Shown here: positions 1 to 8,281 of the stretch, one piece after another
Numbering within the stretch: position 1 is the first letter of the stretch
Layout: every line of letters starts with the position of its first letter
DNA from: Aurantimonas sp. 22II-16-19i
Lineage (GTDB): Bacteria > Pseudomonadota > Alphaproteobacteria > Rhizobiales > Rhizobiaceae
Direction of reading: 5' to 3'
Length of the DNA stretch: 64,000 nt
NCBI RefSeq assembly: GCF_002088275.1
Contig: NZ_AQQS01000014.1
Location: forward strand, 62,001-126,000
Made by a program: the position numbers and the translations under genes
Notes under the pieces: model-generated
Database searches by the model: none
The model's input: only the letters and a program-made list of their open reading frames with translations
What the model was told of the DNA's origin: nothing

Positions 1-666
1 CGGCGGCTTGCGGGTGATCTCGAAATGGTCCGAGCCCTTCTTCAGCATCTGCCAGAAGGCGTAATGCTCGGAATTCTTGTGGCGCGCCATGTTCTTCGGC
101 GTCATCCGGAAAGGATAGGCCTGGATCTGGAAGTCGCGCTGGCCGCCGTCGAAGGAGTAGCGGGCGAGCGTATAGATCTCCTGCACCTGCTCGTCGTCCA
201 TGGCGTAGCAGCCGGACGAATTGCAGGAGCCGTGGATCATCAGGTGCTGGCCGGTCCGTCCGTTCGCCCGGTCATAGGCGTTCGGATAGCCCATGTTGAT
301 GGCGAGATGATAGTTCGACTTCGGATTGAGCTGGGCCGGTGAGACCGAATAGAAACCCTCGGGCGCCTGGCGGTCGCCTTCCTTCTTCTTCGGGCCGAGC
401 TTTCCGGACCAGGCGCAGATCTCGTAGGTCTTCAGCAGCGCATAGGTGCCGTCGGTCCGCTGCTTCCAGATCTCGAGATCCGACTCTTCCTTGTAGAGAC
501 GGACGAGGATCGGCGAGTTGACCCCCATGTGGTTGGCGCTGATGGCGCGAACCAGATCCGGCGGCAGCGGCGCGTTCTCCGGAACCAGATCGTCGACCTT
601 GCAGGCGGAAACAGTCAGCAGCGTCGCAGCCAAGGCCGCGGCCGTCACGATACGTCGGACGTACAT
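1..666 (-). CDS. L,D-transpeptidase (YkuD-type) lipoprotein, 3' end cut by window
   Basis: Read from the reverse strand: 222 codons from an ATG at 666, running off the window start. The N-terminus is a lipoprotein signal with lipobox-type LTVSAC, so Cys22 is the likely lipidated residue. A YkuD-type catalytic patch follows, HLMIHGSCNSSGCYAM, with His145 and the probable nucleophile Cys153. This family (YafK-like murein L,D-transpeptidases) cross-links or anchors peptidoglycan in the periplasm. A GGGGA stretch lies just upstream of the ATG. It reads in the same direction as accA but is separated from it by a long gap, so it probably has its own promoter. Family assignment is firm; the exact reaction is inferred. 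Confidence 0.85.
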   Translation of the reverse strand, partial: MYVRRIVTAAALAATLLTVSACKVDDLVPENAPLPPDLVRAISANHMGVNSPILVRLYKEESDLEIWKQRTDGTYALLKTYEICAWSGKLGPKKKEGDRQAPEGFYSVSPAQLNPKSNYHLAINMGYPNAYDRANGRTGQHLMIHGSCNSSGCYAMDDEQVQEIYTLARYSFDGGQRDFQIQAYPFRMTPKNMARHKNSEHYAFWQMLKKGSDHFEITRKPP

Positions 667-1209
667 CCCCTCAAGTCCCCAATCGCTGCGGCGACCCCCG
701 TATGGCCCACCGCCCCTCGCGAACGACAGCCGGATCCGGCCATCCCTCATCGCGCCCTGCGCCGGCCCCTCATGGACCGGTCGCGACGCATGCTTGACGG
801 AAGTTTCTCACGATTTTCTTAAGCAGGCGTAAACCGTGGATCATCCGTGCTTGCGAAGAGGCGCCTCGCCTTCTCTCCGAAGATCGGAGTTGAACCCCGC
901 GCCTCGCCCCATCGCTCATGCCTGTTACGCCGTAAGGCCGGTGCAGACCGTTCCCGATGGCGCGACGGCGCACCCCTTCTGCGCCGCATCGCCGCACTTA
1001 ACACGGCGACGATGGCAGCATTCTGGCAAATGACGGTGGGGAACGGAAGTTGAGTCCTGTGGCATCCGCGCAACTCACGGACGGGATTCGATGGACCGCC
1101 CATCCATCGCCGCAGCCAGATTGCGCCAATAGGTCTGATGCGCTTGCAGAATCAGAGGCTTCCAGCCGCGCGGCGCGAACGATGCCGCGCGCGTCCGGCA
1201 TCGGGGCAG
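667..1209. other. 543-nt intergenic gap, no gene seen
   Basis: The space between the transpeptidase and accA, both on the minus strand. Short open frames on both strands here have arginine-rich, compositionally biased products with no recognisable domain, so I call none. No tRNA-like arms, strong hairpin with a T-run or riboswitch core was noticed. It probably carries the promoter and leader of the transpeptidase gene. Confidence 0.5.
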
Positions 1210-2163
1210 CTAGAGATTCCGGCCGATCGCCAGGAACTTTTCCCGGCGCTGGCGCTTCAATTCGTCGCCGGAGAGGCGGCCGAGTTCCGACAGCGCCGCG
1301 CGGATGTGCTCGGCGGCGGCATCCACCGCCACCTGCCGGCCGCGATGGGCCCCTCCCAGCGGCTCCTGGACGATCGCGTCGATGATGCCGAAGCCCATCA
1401 GATCCTGGGCCGTCATCTTCATCGCCTGGGCGACGTCGCGGGCCCGCGTCGCGTCACGGTAGAGGATCGAGGCGCCGGCCTCGGGCGCGATGACGTTGTA
1501 GATCGCGTGTTCCATCATCAACACGCGGTTCGCCGCCGCCAGCGCCATGGCGCCGCCCGAGCCGCCCTCGCCGATGACCAGCGAGACGAGCGGCACTTCC
1601 AGATTGAGGCAGGCCTCGATCGAACGGGCGATCGCTTCCGCCTGGCCGCGCTCCTCCGCGCCGATGCCCGGATAGGCACCGGCGGTGTCGACCAGCGTGA
1701 GCACCGGGATGGCGAAGCGCTCGGCCAGGTCCATGATTCGCACGGCCTTGCGATAGCCTTCCGGCCGCGCCATGCCGAAATTGTGCTTCAGCCGGGTCTG
1801 GGTGTCGGAGCCCTTCTCCTGGCCGATCACCGCCACGGACTGGCCGTCGAACCGGCCAAAGCCGGCGATCACCGCGTGATCCTCGGCATAGTAGCGGTCG
1901 CCCGCCAGCGGCACGAAGTCGGTGATCAGCTGGGCGATATAGTCGAGGCAGTGGGGACGGTCCGGATGGCGCGCCACCTGAGTCTTCTGCCAGGGCGTCA
2001 GCTTCTTGTAGAGATCCTCGAGCGCGTCGCGGGAGCGCTTCTCCAGCCGCTCGACCTCTTCCCGCACGTCGACCGCGTCCTCGCCGGTCTCGATCTTCTT
2101 CAATTCGATGATCTGGCCTTCCAGATCGGCGACCGGTTTTTCGAAATCCAGATAGTTGTGCAT
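1210..2163 (-). CDS. accA: Acetyl-CoA carboxylase carboxyltransferase subunit alpha
   Basis: A 317-residue protein that with AccD transfers the carboxyl group from biotinyl-BCCP to acetyl-CoA, the committed step of fatty acid synthesis, in the cytoplasm. Recognisable blocks are the N-terminal LDFEKPVADLEGQIIEL segment, the core VDTAGAYPGIGAEERGQ, and the oxyanion-hole region GEGGSGGAMALAAANRV. The length is normal for the family. The frame is open upstream to about 2313, but that extension is arginine-rich and unconserved; the ATG at 2163 (MHNYLDFEKP) matches family N-termini. It lies downstream of xerD on the same strand, the usual rhizobial order. Confidence 0.97.
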   Translation of the reverse strand: MHNYLDFEKPVADLEGQIIELKKIETGEDAVDVREEVERLEKRSRDALEDLYKKLTPWQKTQVARHPDRPHCLDYIAQLITDFVPLAGDRYYAEDHAVIAGFGRFDGQSVAVIGQEKGSDTQTRLKHNFGMARPEGYRKAVRIMDLAERFAIPVLTLVDTAGAYPGIGAEERGQAEAIARSIEACLNLEVPLVSLVIGEGGSGGAMALAAANRVLMMEHAIYNVIAPEAGASILYRDATRARDVAQAMKMTAQDLMGFGIIDAIVQEPLGGAHRGRQVAVDAAAEHIRAALSELGRLSGDELKRQRREKFLAIGRNL

Positions 2164-2409
2164 ACGTCCTGCGGCTGCGGCCGTCCTGAGGGATCGAAGC
2201 GGGCGAACGCCGACAGGCAGGGCGAGCGCGTGGCGACACGCTCTCCCGCGCCGCCCCGCCTGCGGCGGGGATTCATCGCGGCGGAAACTGGCTACGAGGC
2301 GGGGGAATGTCAAGGAACCTGCGCGATCGGACGAGATTGCGGCACGACCCGTCGCGGCGGACGCGGCGTCAGGCGGAGGGCCCGGTGGAGGGCCGGGGCG
2401 CGGCGCCGA

Positions 2410-3396
2410 TCAGTCCCGGCTCGCCGGGGACAGCGGATGATGATCGGTGACGAGGCGAATCAGGCGCTCGTCGAGGACATGGGTGTAGATCTGCGTGGTC
2501 GAGATGTCGCTGTGGCCGAGAAGTTCCTGCACGGCCCTTAGATCGGCCCCATGCTTCAGGAGATGGCTGGCGAAGGCATGGCGCAGGACATGCGGCGAGA
2601 TCTTCGCCGCCGGGATGCCGGCCCGCGCCGCCAGCGCCTTCAGATCCCGGGCGAAGGCCTGGCGGGTCAGATGGCCCGTCTCCGACGCCGCCGGAAACAG
2701 GAAGCGTTCGTCGCCTTCGCGCTTCAGCCCCCGCGCAACCTCGGCGAAGCGGCGCATGGCATCCCCCGCCGCCTCGCCGATCGGCACCATCCGTTCCTTG
2801 CCGCCCTTGCCCTTGACGATGATCGCCTGGCCCGTCGCCCGCAGCACCGAGCGCGGTAGGGCGACCAGCTCGGACACCCGCAGGCCGGTCGCGTAGAGAA
2901 GCTCGACCAGCGCCGCCAGCCGCGCCGCCCGCAGCCGCGCGGCGGGCGACAGCGCCGCGTTCGTCGCCTCGGCCGCTGCCAGATCGAGCAGCCGGTCGAC
3001 GTCCTCTTCGCTCATCACCTTGGGCAGCGGCCGCTTCTTCCGGGCGCCCTCGATCGGCCCGGTCGGATCGTCGCCGCGATGTCCTTCGACATAGAGGAAC
3101 CGGTAGAACTGGCGCAGCGCCGAGAGCCGCCGCGCCCGGCTTGATTCGGCGAGCCCCTCGCCCGCCAGCGCCGCGACATAGCCGCGGATCGCCTCGGTAT
3201 CGGCCTGCTTCAGCGATGTGCCCCGGGCGGCGAGATGGCTGCTCGCGTCCTCGAGGTCGCGGCGATAGGCGTCGAGGGTGTTCTCCGCCGCGCCCCGCTC
3301 GACCGCCATCATCTCCAGGAAGGCTTCCGCCTCGAAGCCCGCCGACGGCTGGCCCTTGGAAGCGCCGGAGCCCCGCTTCCGGCCACGGCCGCTCAC
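2410..3396 (-). CDS. xerD: Tyrosine recombinase XerD
   Basis: A 328-residue tyrosine recombinase that with XerC resolves chromosome dimers at dif near the division septum. The N-terminal SAM-like core-binding domain (about residues 15-110) precedes the catalytic domain. The catalytic set is visible: Arg in [21 protein letters not shown] (HxxR), the second His in [15 protein letters not shown] and the Tyr nucleophile in the same block. I chose the GTG at 3396 because it overlaps the stop of the small upstream gene (GTGA), which implies translational coupling. XerD rather than XerC rests on the accA/aroK neighbourhood typical of rhizobial xerD. Confidence 0.92.
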   Translation of the reverse strand: MSGRGRKRGSGASKGQPSAGFEAEAFLEMMAVERGAAENTLDAYRRDLEDASSHLAARGTSLKQADTEAIRGYVAALAGEGLAESSRARRLSALRQFYRFLYVEGHRGDDPTGPIEGARKKRPLPKVMSEEDVDRLLDLAAAEATNAALSPAARLRAARLAALVELLYATGLRVSELVALPRSVLRATGQAIIVKGKGGKERMVPIGEAAGDAMRRFAEVARGLKREGDERFLFPAASETGHLTRQAFARDLKALAARAGIPAAKISPHVLRHAFASHLLKHGADLRAVQELLGHSDISTTQIYTHVLDERLIRLVTDHHPLSPASRD

Positions 3397-3584
3397 CGCC
3401 GCAGCTCCGAGAGACCCGCGTCCGGCGCAGCCGGCTGACGCGGCGCATCCGCCTCCGGCAGGGTCACGGGAATGCTCACCTCGGTCCGCCTCGGTTCGAC
3501 GAAGTAGACGAGCGCGGCCATGATGCCGTAGATGGTGCCCGCAATGAGGGCGAGGATCGTCAACAGGCGGTAGAGTGTCGGCAT
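3393..3584 (-). CDS. Small single-pass membrane protein upstream of xerD
   Basis: A 63-residue protein with one clear membrane segment near the N-terminus (about residues 5-30, [23 protein letters not shown]) followed by a short polar tail rich in Pro and Ala. Its TGA overlaps the GTG start of xerD by four bases, so the two are co-translated. Small proteins of this kind sit in the same place in many Rhizobiales genomes and are annotated as hypothetical. No function can be read from the sequence. It is divergent from aroK, with about 250 nt between the two that must hold both promoters. Confidence 0.75.
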   Translation of the reverse strand: MPTLYRLLTILALIAGTIYGIMAALVYFVEPRRTEVSIPVTLPEADAPRQPAAPDAGLSELRR

Positions 3585-3831
3585 CGGCGTCTGGCGAACT
3601 CGATTTCGAGCAAGTGGACCACATTCGACATCGGGCGGAGCCTTCGAGCAGCCGGGCCCCGATGTCGGAAGCGGACCACCGGGCTCGCATCCCTCGCCCC
3701 GCTTCTAGTGGGTACGGGAAAAGACGCAAGTCGCGATGGGAGCGTCCAGCCTCTGCCGAGTTCGTCGCGACGGTCTCGCGGCACGAGGGTCTGGGCGGGC
3801 GGGCTTGCCGAACGGAGGAACGATCGGACGA

Positions 3832-4413
3832 ATGGACGGCGAAACTGCGGCAGACAAGGACATGTCGATCCGCGACCGGCTCGACGGCCGACCGATCGTG
3901 CTCGTCGGGCTGATGGGCGCCGGCAAGACCACGGTCGGCCGCAGGGTCGCGACGCTCCTGTCGCTGCCCTTCGTCGACAGCGACGCCGAGATCGAGAGCG
4001 TCTCGACGATGAGCGTCGCCGAGCTCTTCGAGACCTATGGCGAGCCGGAGTTCCGTGCGCTCGAGGCGCGGGTCATCGCCCGGCTCGTCCTCGAGGGGCC
4101 GCGGGTGATCGCCACCGGCGGCGGCGCCTATATGAATGCCGAGACGAGGTGCCTCCTCGCCGACAAGGCCATCACCGTCTGGCTGAAGGCCGACCTCGAC
4201 ACGCTGATGGAACGGGTGGCGCGGCGGGCCGATCGGCCTCTCCTGAAAGCTGCGGACCCGAGGAAAGTGATGCGAGACCTGATGGACAGGCGCTACCCCG
4301 TCTACGCGAAGGCCGATCTGACGGTGACCTCCCGCGCGGTCAAGCGCGAGGTGATCGCCGCCGAACTGGTCGAGACGCTCGAACGGCACCTTCGCGAGGG
4401 TCAGGGATCATGA
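3832..4413 (+). CDS. aroK: Shikimate kinase
   Basis: A 193-residue cytoplasmic kinase that phosphorylates the 3-hydroxyl of shikimate with ATP, in the pathway to chorismate and aromatic amino acids. The Walker A is GLMGAGKTT (residues 26-34, Lys32). The substrate-binding Asp pair VDSDAEIE, the GEPEFRALE arginine, and the ATGGGAYMN glycine loop follow in family order. The ATG at 3832 has a GGAGGA ribosome site about 12 nt upstream; an in-frame upstream start would add an unconserved tail. The stop overlaps the start of aroB (ATGA), so the two pathway enzymes are coupled. Confidence 0.96.
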   Translation: MDGETAADKDMSIRDRLDGRPIVLVGLMGAGKTTVGRRVATLLSLPFVDSDAEIESVSTMSVAELFETYGEPEFRALEARVIARLVLEGPRVIATGGGAYMNAETRCLLADKAITVWLKADLDTLMERVARRADRPLLKAADPRKVMRDLMDRRYPVYAKADLTVTSRAVKREVIAAELVETLERHLREGQGS

Positions 4414-5588
4414 CGTCGCCCGCCACACCGCCGTCCACCGGCTCCGCCTCAGCGCCCCATGCCCCGGCCCGCGTCGACAAGGAGCGCCGCGTCACGGTCT
4501 CTCTGGGGGAACGCTCCTACGACATCCTGATCGGCGACGGGCTGATCGACCGGGCCGGGGAGGAGATCGCTGCAAGGCTCGCCGGCGCCAGGGCTGTCGT
4601 CGTCACCGACGCGACGGTGGCGCGGCTGCATCTGCAAAGGCTCGAGATCGCGCTGGCCGGGGCCGGCATCGCCGCGTCCAGCCTGACGCTGCCGGCAGGC
4701 GAGACGACCAAGTCCTTCGCCCAACTCGAACGCGTCGTCGACGCCATTCTCGCGGCGCGGCTCGAACGCGGCGACGTGGTGATCGCGCTCGGCGGCGGCG
4801 TCATCGGCGATCTCGCCGGCTTTGCCAGCGCCATCGTCAAGCGCGGCATGAATTTCGTGCAGATCCCGACGACGCTGCTCGCCCAGGTGGACTCCTCCGT
4901 CGGCGGCAAGACCGGGATCAACACCCCCCGCGGCAAGAATCTCGTCGGCGCCTTCCATCAGCCGGTGCTCGTCCTCGCCGACACCGCCCTTCTCGACACG
5001 CTGTCGCCGCGGGAATTTGCTGCCGGCTATGCGGAAGTCGTGAAATACGGGCTGATCGACCGGCCGGAGTTCTTCGAGTTCCTGGAGGCGAACCGGGCGG
5101 CGATCTTCGCGGGCGGGAGGCAGCGCTCCGAGGCGATCGCGATCTCCTGCGAGGCGAAGGCCGCCGTCGTCGCCGCCGACGAGCGCGAGACCGGCGCCCG
5201 CGCCCTCCTCAATCTCGGCCACACCTTCGGCCATGCGCTGGAGCGGGCGGTCGCCTACGATCCTGGCCGCCTCGTCCATGGCGAGGGCGTCGCGATCGGC
5301 ATGGCGCTCGCCCACCGCTTCTCGGCGAGGCTCGGCCTTGCCACGGGGCAGGATGCCGGCCGTGTCGCCGCCCATCTTGCGGCCGCCGGCCTGCCGACCG
5401 AGATCTCCGCCATTCCCGGCCCGGCCCTCGACCGGGACACCTTGATGGAGGCGATCGCCCAGGACAAGAAGGTGGCGCGCGGCCGCCTCGTCTTCATTCT
5501 CACTCGCGGCATCGGCCAGGCTTTCGTCTCGAGGGATGTCGAGCCGGCCGATGTCGAACGCTTCCTCGATGAAGAATTGACCCGATGA
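4410..5588 (+). CDS. aroB: 3-dehydroquinate synthase
   Basis: A 392-residue NAD-dependent, metal-dependent cyclase turning DAHP into 3-dehydroquinate, the second step of the shikimate pathway. The NAD-binding loop [14 protein letters not shown], the substrate segment [19 protein letters not shown] and the metal ligand region [12 protein letters not shown] are all present in the usual order. The first 30 or so residues are a Pro/Ser/Ala-rich leader not found in most homologues, but the ATG that overlaps the aroK stop (ATGA at 4410) is the natural start. The stop in turn overlaps the next gene by four bases. Confidence 0.96.
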   Translation: MTSPATPPSTGSASAPHAPARVDKERRVTVSLGERSYDILIGDGLIDRAGEEIAARLAGARAVVVTDATVARLHLQRLEIALAGAGIAASSLTLPAGETTKSFAQLERVVDAILAARLERGDVVIALGGGVIGDLAGFASAIVKRGMNFVQIPTTLLAQVDSSVGGKTGINTPRGKNLVGAFHQPVLVLADTALLDTLSPREFAAGYAEVVKYGLIDRPEFFEFLEANRAAIFAGGRQRSEAIAISCEAKAAVVAADERETGARALLNLGHTFGHALERAVAYDPGRLVHGEGVAIGMALAHRFSARLGLATGQDAGRVAAHLAAAGLPTEISAIPGPALDRDTLMEAIAQDKKVARGRLVFILTRGIGQAFVSRDVEPADVERFLDEELTR

Positions 5589-7216
5589 CCACGACGCTCT
5601 GGATCTATCTCGGCATCGTCATCCTCCTCGTCTGCGTCTCCGCCTTCTTCTCGGGCTCGGAGACGGCGCTCACCGCCGTCTCGCGCGCCCGGCTGATGAG
5701 CTACGAGAAGAACGGCGACGCGCGGGCCGGCATCGTCCAGCGGCTGATCGAGAAGAAGGACCGGCTGATCGGCGCGCTGCTCATCGGCAACAACCTCGTC
5801 AACATCCTCGCCTCGTCGCTGGCAACCACCGCCTTCCTCGAGATCTTCGGACCCACCGGCGTCGTCTACGCGACGATCGCCATGACCATCATCGTCGTCA
5901 TCTTCGCCGAAGTGCTGCCCAAATCGGCCGCGATCGCCGGGCCGGACGGCTTTGCGCTGGCCGTCGCCCGACCGGTCGCCTTCGTCGTGGCGGCGTTCTC
6001 TCCGGTCACGGCGACGATCAACTTCATCGTCCGCCGCATCCTCTCGCTGTTCGGCTTCGGGCTGGACTCCGGCGCCTCGCTGCTCACCGCCCATGAGGAG
6101 CTGCGCGGCGCCGTCGAGGTGCTGCATCGCGAGGGATCCCTCGTCAATGCCGACCGCAACCGGCTGGGCGGCCTCCTCGATCTCCACGAGCTCGAAGTCT
6201 CCGACGTCATGGTCCACCGCACCTCGATGCGGCAGATCAACGCCGACGACGCGCCGGCGGACATCGTTCGCCAGGTGCTCGAAAGCCCCTATACCCGCAT
6301 GCCGGTCTGGCGCTCGCATTACGACAACATCGTCGGCGTCATCCACGCCAAGGACATTTTGCGCGCGCTGCACGAGGTCGACAACGACCCCTCGAGGATC
6401 TCCATCCAGAAGGTCTGCACCAAGCCGTGGTTCGTCCCCGAGACCACCACCCTGCAGGACCAGCTCAACGCCTTCCTCCGGCGCAAGGCGCATTTCGCCA
6501 TCGTCGTCGACGAGTATGGCGAGGTCGAGGGGCTGATCACGCTGGAGGACATCCTGGAGGAGATCGTCGGCAGCATCGCCGACGAGCACGACATCGACAT
6601 GCAGGGCGTCAAGACCGAGGCGGACGGCTCGGTGGTGGTGGACGGCCAGGTTCCGATCCGCGACCTCAACCGGGCCCTCGACTGGAACCTGCCCGACGAC
6701 GAGGCGGTAACGATCGCCGGCCTCGTCATCCACGAGACCCAGACGATCCCCGAGGAGCGCCAGGCCTTCACCTTCTTCAACAAGCGCTTCACGGTCCTGA
6801 AGCGCGAGAAGAACCGCATCGCCAAACTGCGGATCCGTCCCGCGACCGTGCTGGTGCCGCCGAAGAAGCCGGCCCACGCCGCGGCGGGGCTCCTGGAACC
6901 GCTTGCCGAGGTGCAGGAGACCGATCCCGAGGTTCTCGGCGCCGCCCTGGAGGAGATGGACGAGGTCGAGGCAGACACCCACGACACCCAGGAGATCCGT
7001 GCCGACGACGAGAACCGCCCTGCCCCGCGGACCGGCGACGCCATCGAGGACGGCATCAACGACGACGGCTGGCCCGCCGACAGCGGCGACGACTACCGTC
7101 ACTCGCGCTGGGGCCGGCGCGACGGCGAGGCGGCGGACGACGCCCGGGACGAGCGGCCCGGCGACCACGACGACGCATGGCCGGAGCGGCCGAAGGACGC
7201 CGACGAGGAGCGCTGA
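5585..7216 (+). CDS. CNNM/CBS-domain membrane protein (HlyC/CorC family)
   Basis: A 543-residue inner-membrane protein. The order is an N-terminal DUF21/CNNM transmembrane domain (about residues 1-190, several hydrophobic helices, with the signature FSGSETALTAVSRARL), a CBS pair (about 200-330, ending in GEVEGLITLEDILEEIVG), and a CorC_HlyC C-terminal domain (about 345-420). The family is linked to magnesium or cobalt efflux and resistance. A long acidic tail (about 430-543, many Asp/Glu/Arg) has no recognisable domain. Its ATG overlaps the aroB stop (ATGA), making it the third gene of the aroK-aroB unit, a frequent rhizobial arrangement. Confidence 0.9.
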   Translation: MTTTLWIYLGIVILLVCVSAFFSGSETALTAVSRARLMSYEKNGDARAGIVQRLIEKKDRLIGALLIGNNLVNILASSLATTAFLEIFGPTGVVYATIAMTIIVVIFAEVLPKSAAIAGPDGFALAVARPVAFVVAAFSPVTATINFIVRRILSLFGFGLDSGASLLTAHEELRGAVEVLHREGSLVNADRNRLGGLLDLHELEVSDVMVHRTSMRQINADDAPADIVRQVLESPYTRMPVWRSHYDNIVGVIHAKDILRALHEVDNDPSRISIQKVCTKPWFVPETTTLQDQLNAFLRRKAHFAIVVDEYGEVEGLITLEDILEEIVGSIADEHDIDMQGVKTEADGSVVVDGQVPIRDLNRALDWNLPDDEAVTIAGLVIHETQTIPEERQAFTFFNKRFTVLKREKNRIAKLRIRPATVLVPPKKPAHAAAGLLEPLAEVQETDPEVLGAALEEMDEVEADTHDTQEIRADDENRPAPRTGDAIEDGINDDGWPADSGDDYRHSRWGRRDGEAADDARDERPGDHDDAWPERPKDADEER

Positions 7217-7359
7217 GAAACGCCGGGGGCGACCTCCGGGATCGGCCGGGCCGAACTCCTCGGAAGATCCGGCGCGTCCCTGCGCGATGTCGGGCTCCCA
7301 TTCGCTCGAGTGCCGTGCAGGCTTTCCCGATCACCCGATCTGCACGATCGGACGCTCTC

Positions 7360-7692
7360 TCAGCCCCTGCCCTGCGGCCAGACCATCAGCACGAAGCCGA
7401 TCAGGCCGAGCCCCATGCCGATCAGCTGGGTGACCGGCGGCCGCTCCTGGAAGACGGCGAAGGCGATGACGTTGATGAGGATCAGCTGGGCGACCGAGGA
7501 GGCCGAGATCGCGACGCCCAGGCCGCTCTCGCGCATCAGCCGGACCATCATCAGATTGCCGATGCAGTACAGCAGCAGCGACCCGGCCAGCACCCAGGGC
7601 AGACCGTTGTTGAGGTAGGAGCGCGTCGCCGCCGCCGCGGCCAAAAACACCGGCACCGCGCCGGCCAGCCACAGGATCGCCGCCGAATTCAT
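7360..7692 (-). CDS. Small four-helix membrane protein, SMR/EamA-like
   Basis: A 110-residue very hydrophobic protein with about four predicted membrane helices and the overall layout of small multidrug resistance or half-size EamA transporters. The central GLGVAISASSVAQLILINVIAF and the final GMGLGLIGFVLMVWPQ helices are typical. It would act in the inner membrane, perhaps as a dimer; no substrate can be inferred. The ATG at 7692 has an AAAGGG/GGAG stretch upstream. The same frame is open upstream through a palindromic repeat into a DUF559 ORF, so a fused product is formally possible, but the internal ATG gives a complete membrane protein. Confidence 0.7.
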   Translation of the reverse strand: MNSAAILWLAGAVPVFLAAAAATRSYLNNGLPWVLAGSLLLYCIGNLMMVRLMRESGLGVAISASSVAQLILINVIAFAVFQERPPVTQLIGMGLGLIGFVLMVWPQGRG

Positions 7693-8211
7693 GCTCCGCA
7701 CCCTTTCTTGAGGACACCCTGCCTGTCGCACATGCCGGTCGATCCTCATAGGCATCTTTTTGCCGCCATGGCGGCGGCGGCCGAGGCGTCCCCCTCCCCC
7801 TTGAGGGGAGGGGTCAGGGGTGGGGGTGACCACGCCGAACGTCAGCCCTTCAATCCCAAAACACAGTATCTCTTCGATGCATCCGTCGAAGGCGTCGTCG
7901 ATGTCGCCGGTGCTGAAGCGCAGAACCCGGTAGCCCTGTCGATGCAGCCAGGCATCACGTCCCTCGTCGCGCGCCAGACGGCCGGGATATTGGTGAAACT
8001 CGCCGTCGACTTCGATCGCCAGACGCGCGGAATGGGCGGCGAAATAGGGCCCGATCGGCACCTGTTTGCGAAAGTGGATCCCGCAGTGCCGATGGAAGGT
8101 CTTCAACTCGTGCCAGAGACGCTTTTCGCCTTCCGTCATCGACTTCCGCAGCCGTCGCGCCCTCTCGACTGATCTGCGATCGACGCGCGTCGGCACGCTC
8201 TGCACCCCCAC
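7360..8211 (-). CDS. DUF559 endonuclease-like ORF reading in frame into the membrane protein
   Basis: A 283-codon frame from a GTG at 8211 (other possible start: GTG 8196). Residues about 15-125 match the DUF559 / very-short-patch-repair-like nuclease pattern: ARRLRKSMTEGEKRLWHELK, then HFRKQVPIGPYFAA, IEVDGEFHQ with acidic residues, and GYRVLRFSTGDI. No stop follows the domain. The frame crosses a palindromic repeat (translated TPTPDPSPQGGG) and about 30 unconserved residues, then enters the small membrane protein at Met174. Free-standing DUF559 proteins are about 115-130 residues, so the native stop seems to have been lost at the repeat. Both ends of the DUF559 part touch inverted copies of the same repeat. 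A single fused protein is less likely than two products. Confidence 0.6.
   Translation of the reverse strand: MGVQSVPTRVDRRSVERARRLRKSMTEGEKRLWHELKTFHRHCGIHFRKQVPIGPYFAAHSARLAIEVDGEFHQYPGRLARDEGRDAWLHRQGYRVLRFSTGDIDDAFDGCIEEILCFGIEGLTFGVVTPTPDPSPQGGGGRLGRRRHGGKKMPMRIDRHVRQAGCPQERVRSMNSAAILWLAGAVPVFLAAAAATRSYLNNGLPWVLAGSLLLYCIGNLMMVRLMRESGLGVAISASSVAQLILINVIAFAVFQERPPVTQLIGMGLGLIGFVLMVWPQGRG
7788..7828. repeat. Palindromic repeat, left copy beside DUF559 ORF
   Basis: A 41-nt G/C-only-rich element with a hairpin core, CCCCTCCCC / TTGA / GGGGAGGGG, and a tail TCAGGGGTGGGGGTG. It matches, in inverted orientation, the element at 8203-8242 apart from one inserted C and one substitution near the tail. 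It lies exactly where the DUF559 domain ends. Confidence 0.85.
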
Positions 8212-8242
8212 CCCTGCCCCCTCCCCTCAAGGGGAGGGGGAC
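8203..8242. repeat. Palindromic repeat, right copy beside DUF559 ORF
   Basis: A 40-nt inverted copy of the element at 7788-7828, reading CACCCCCACCCCTG then the CCCTCCCCT/AAGGGGAGGG hairpin. It overlaps the GTG start of the DUF559 ORF and lies about 40 nt past the stop of the dihydropyrimidinase gene, where the hairpin could also block transcription. Confidence 0.85.
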
Positions 8243-8281
8243 ACGACCGCGCTTCCGTCATCGATCGATGCCCAATTCCGA

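Noticed and set aside
3141-4409. Upstream extension of aroB covering the xerD/aroK region
   Set aside because: The frame is open only by GC bias; the real start overlaps the aroK stop at 4410 and aroK is fully supported in another frame.
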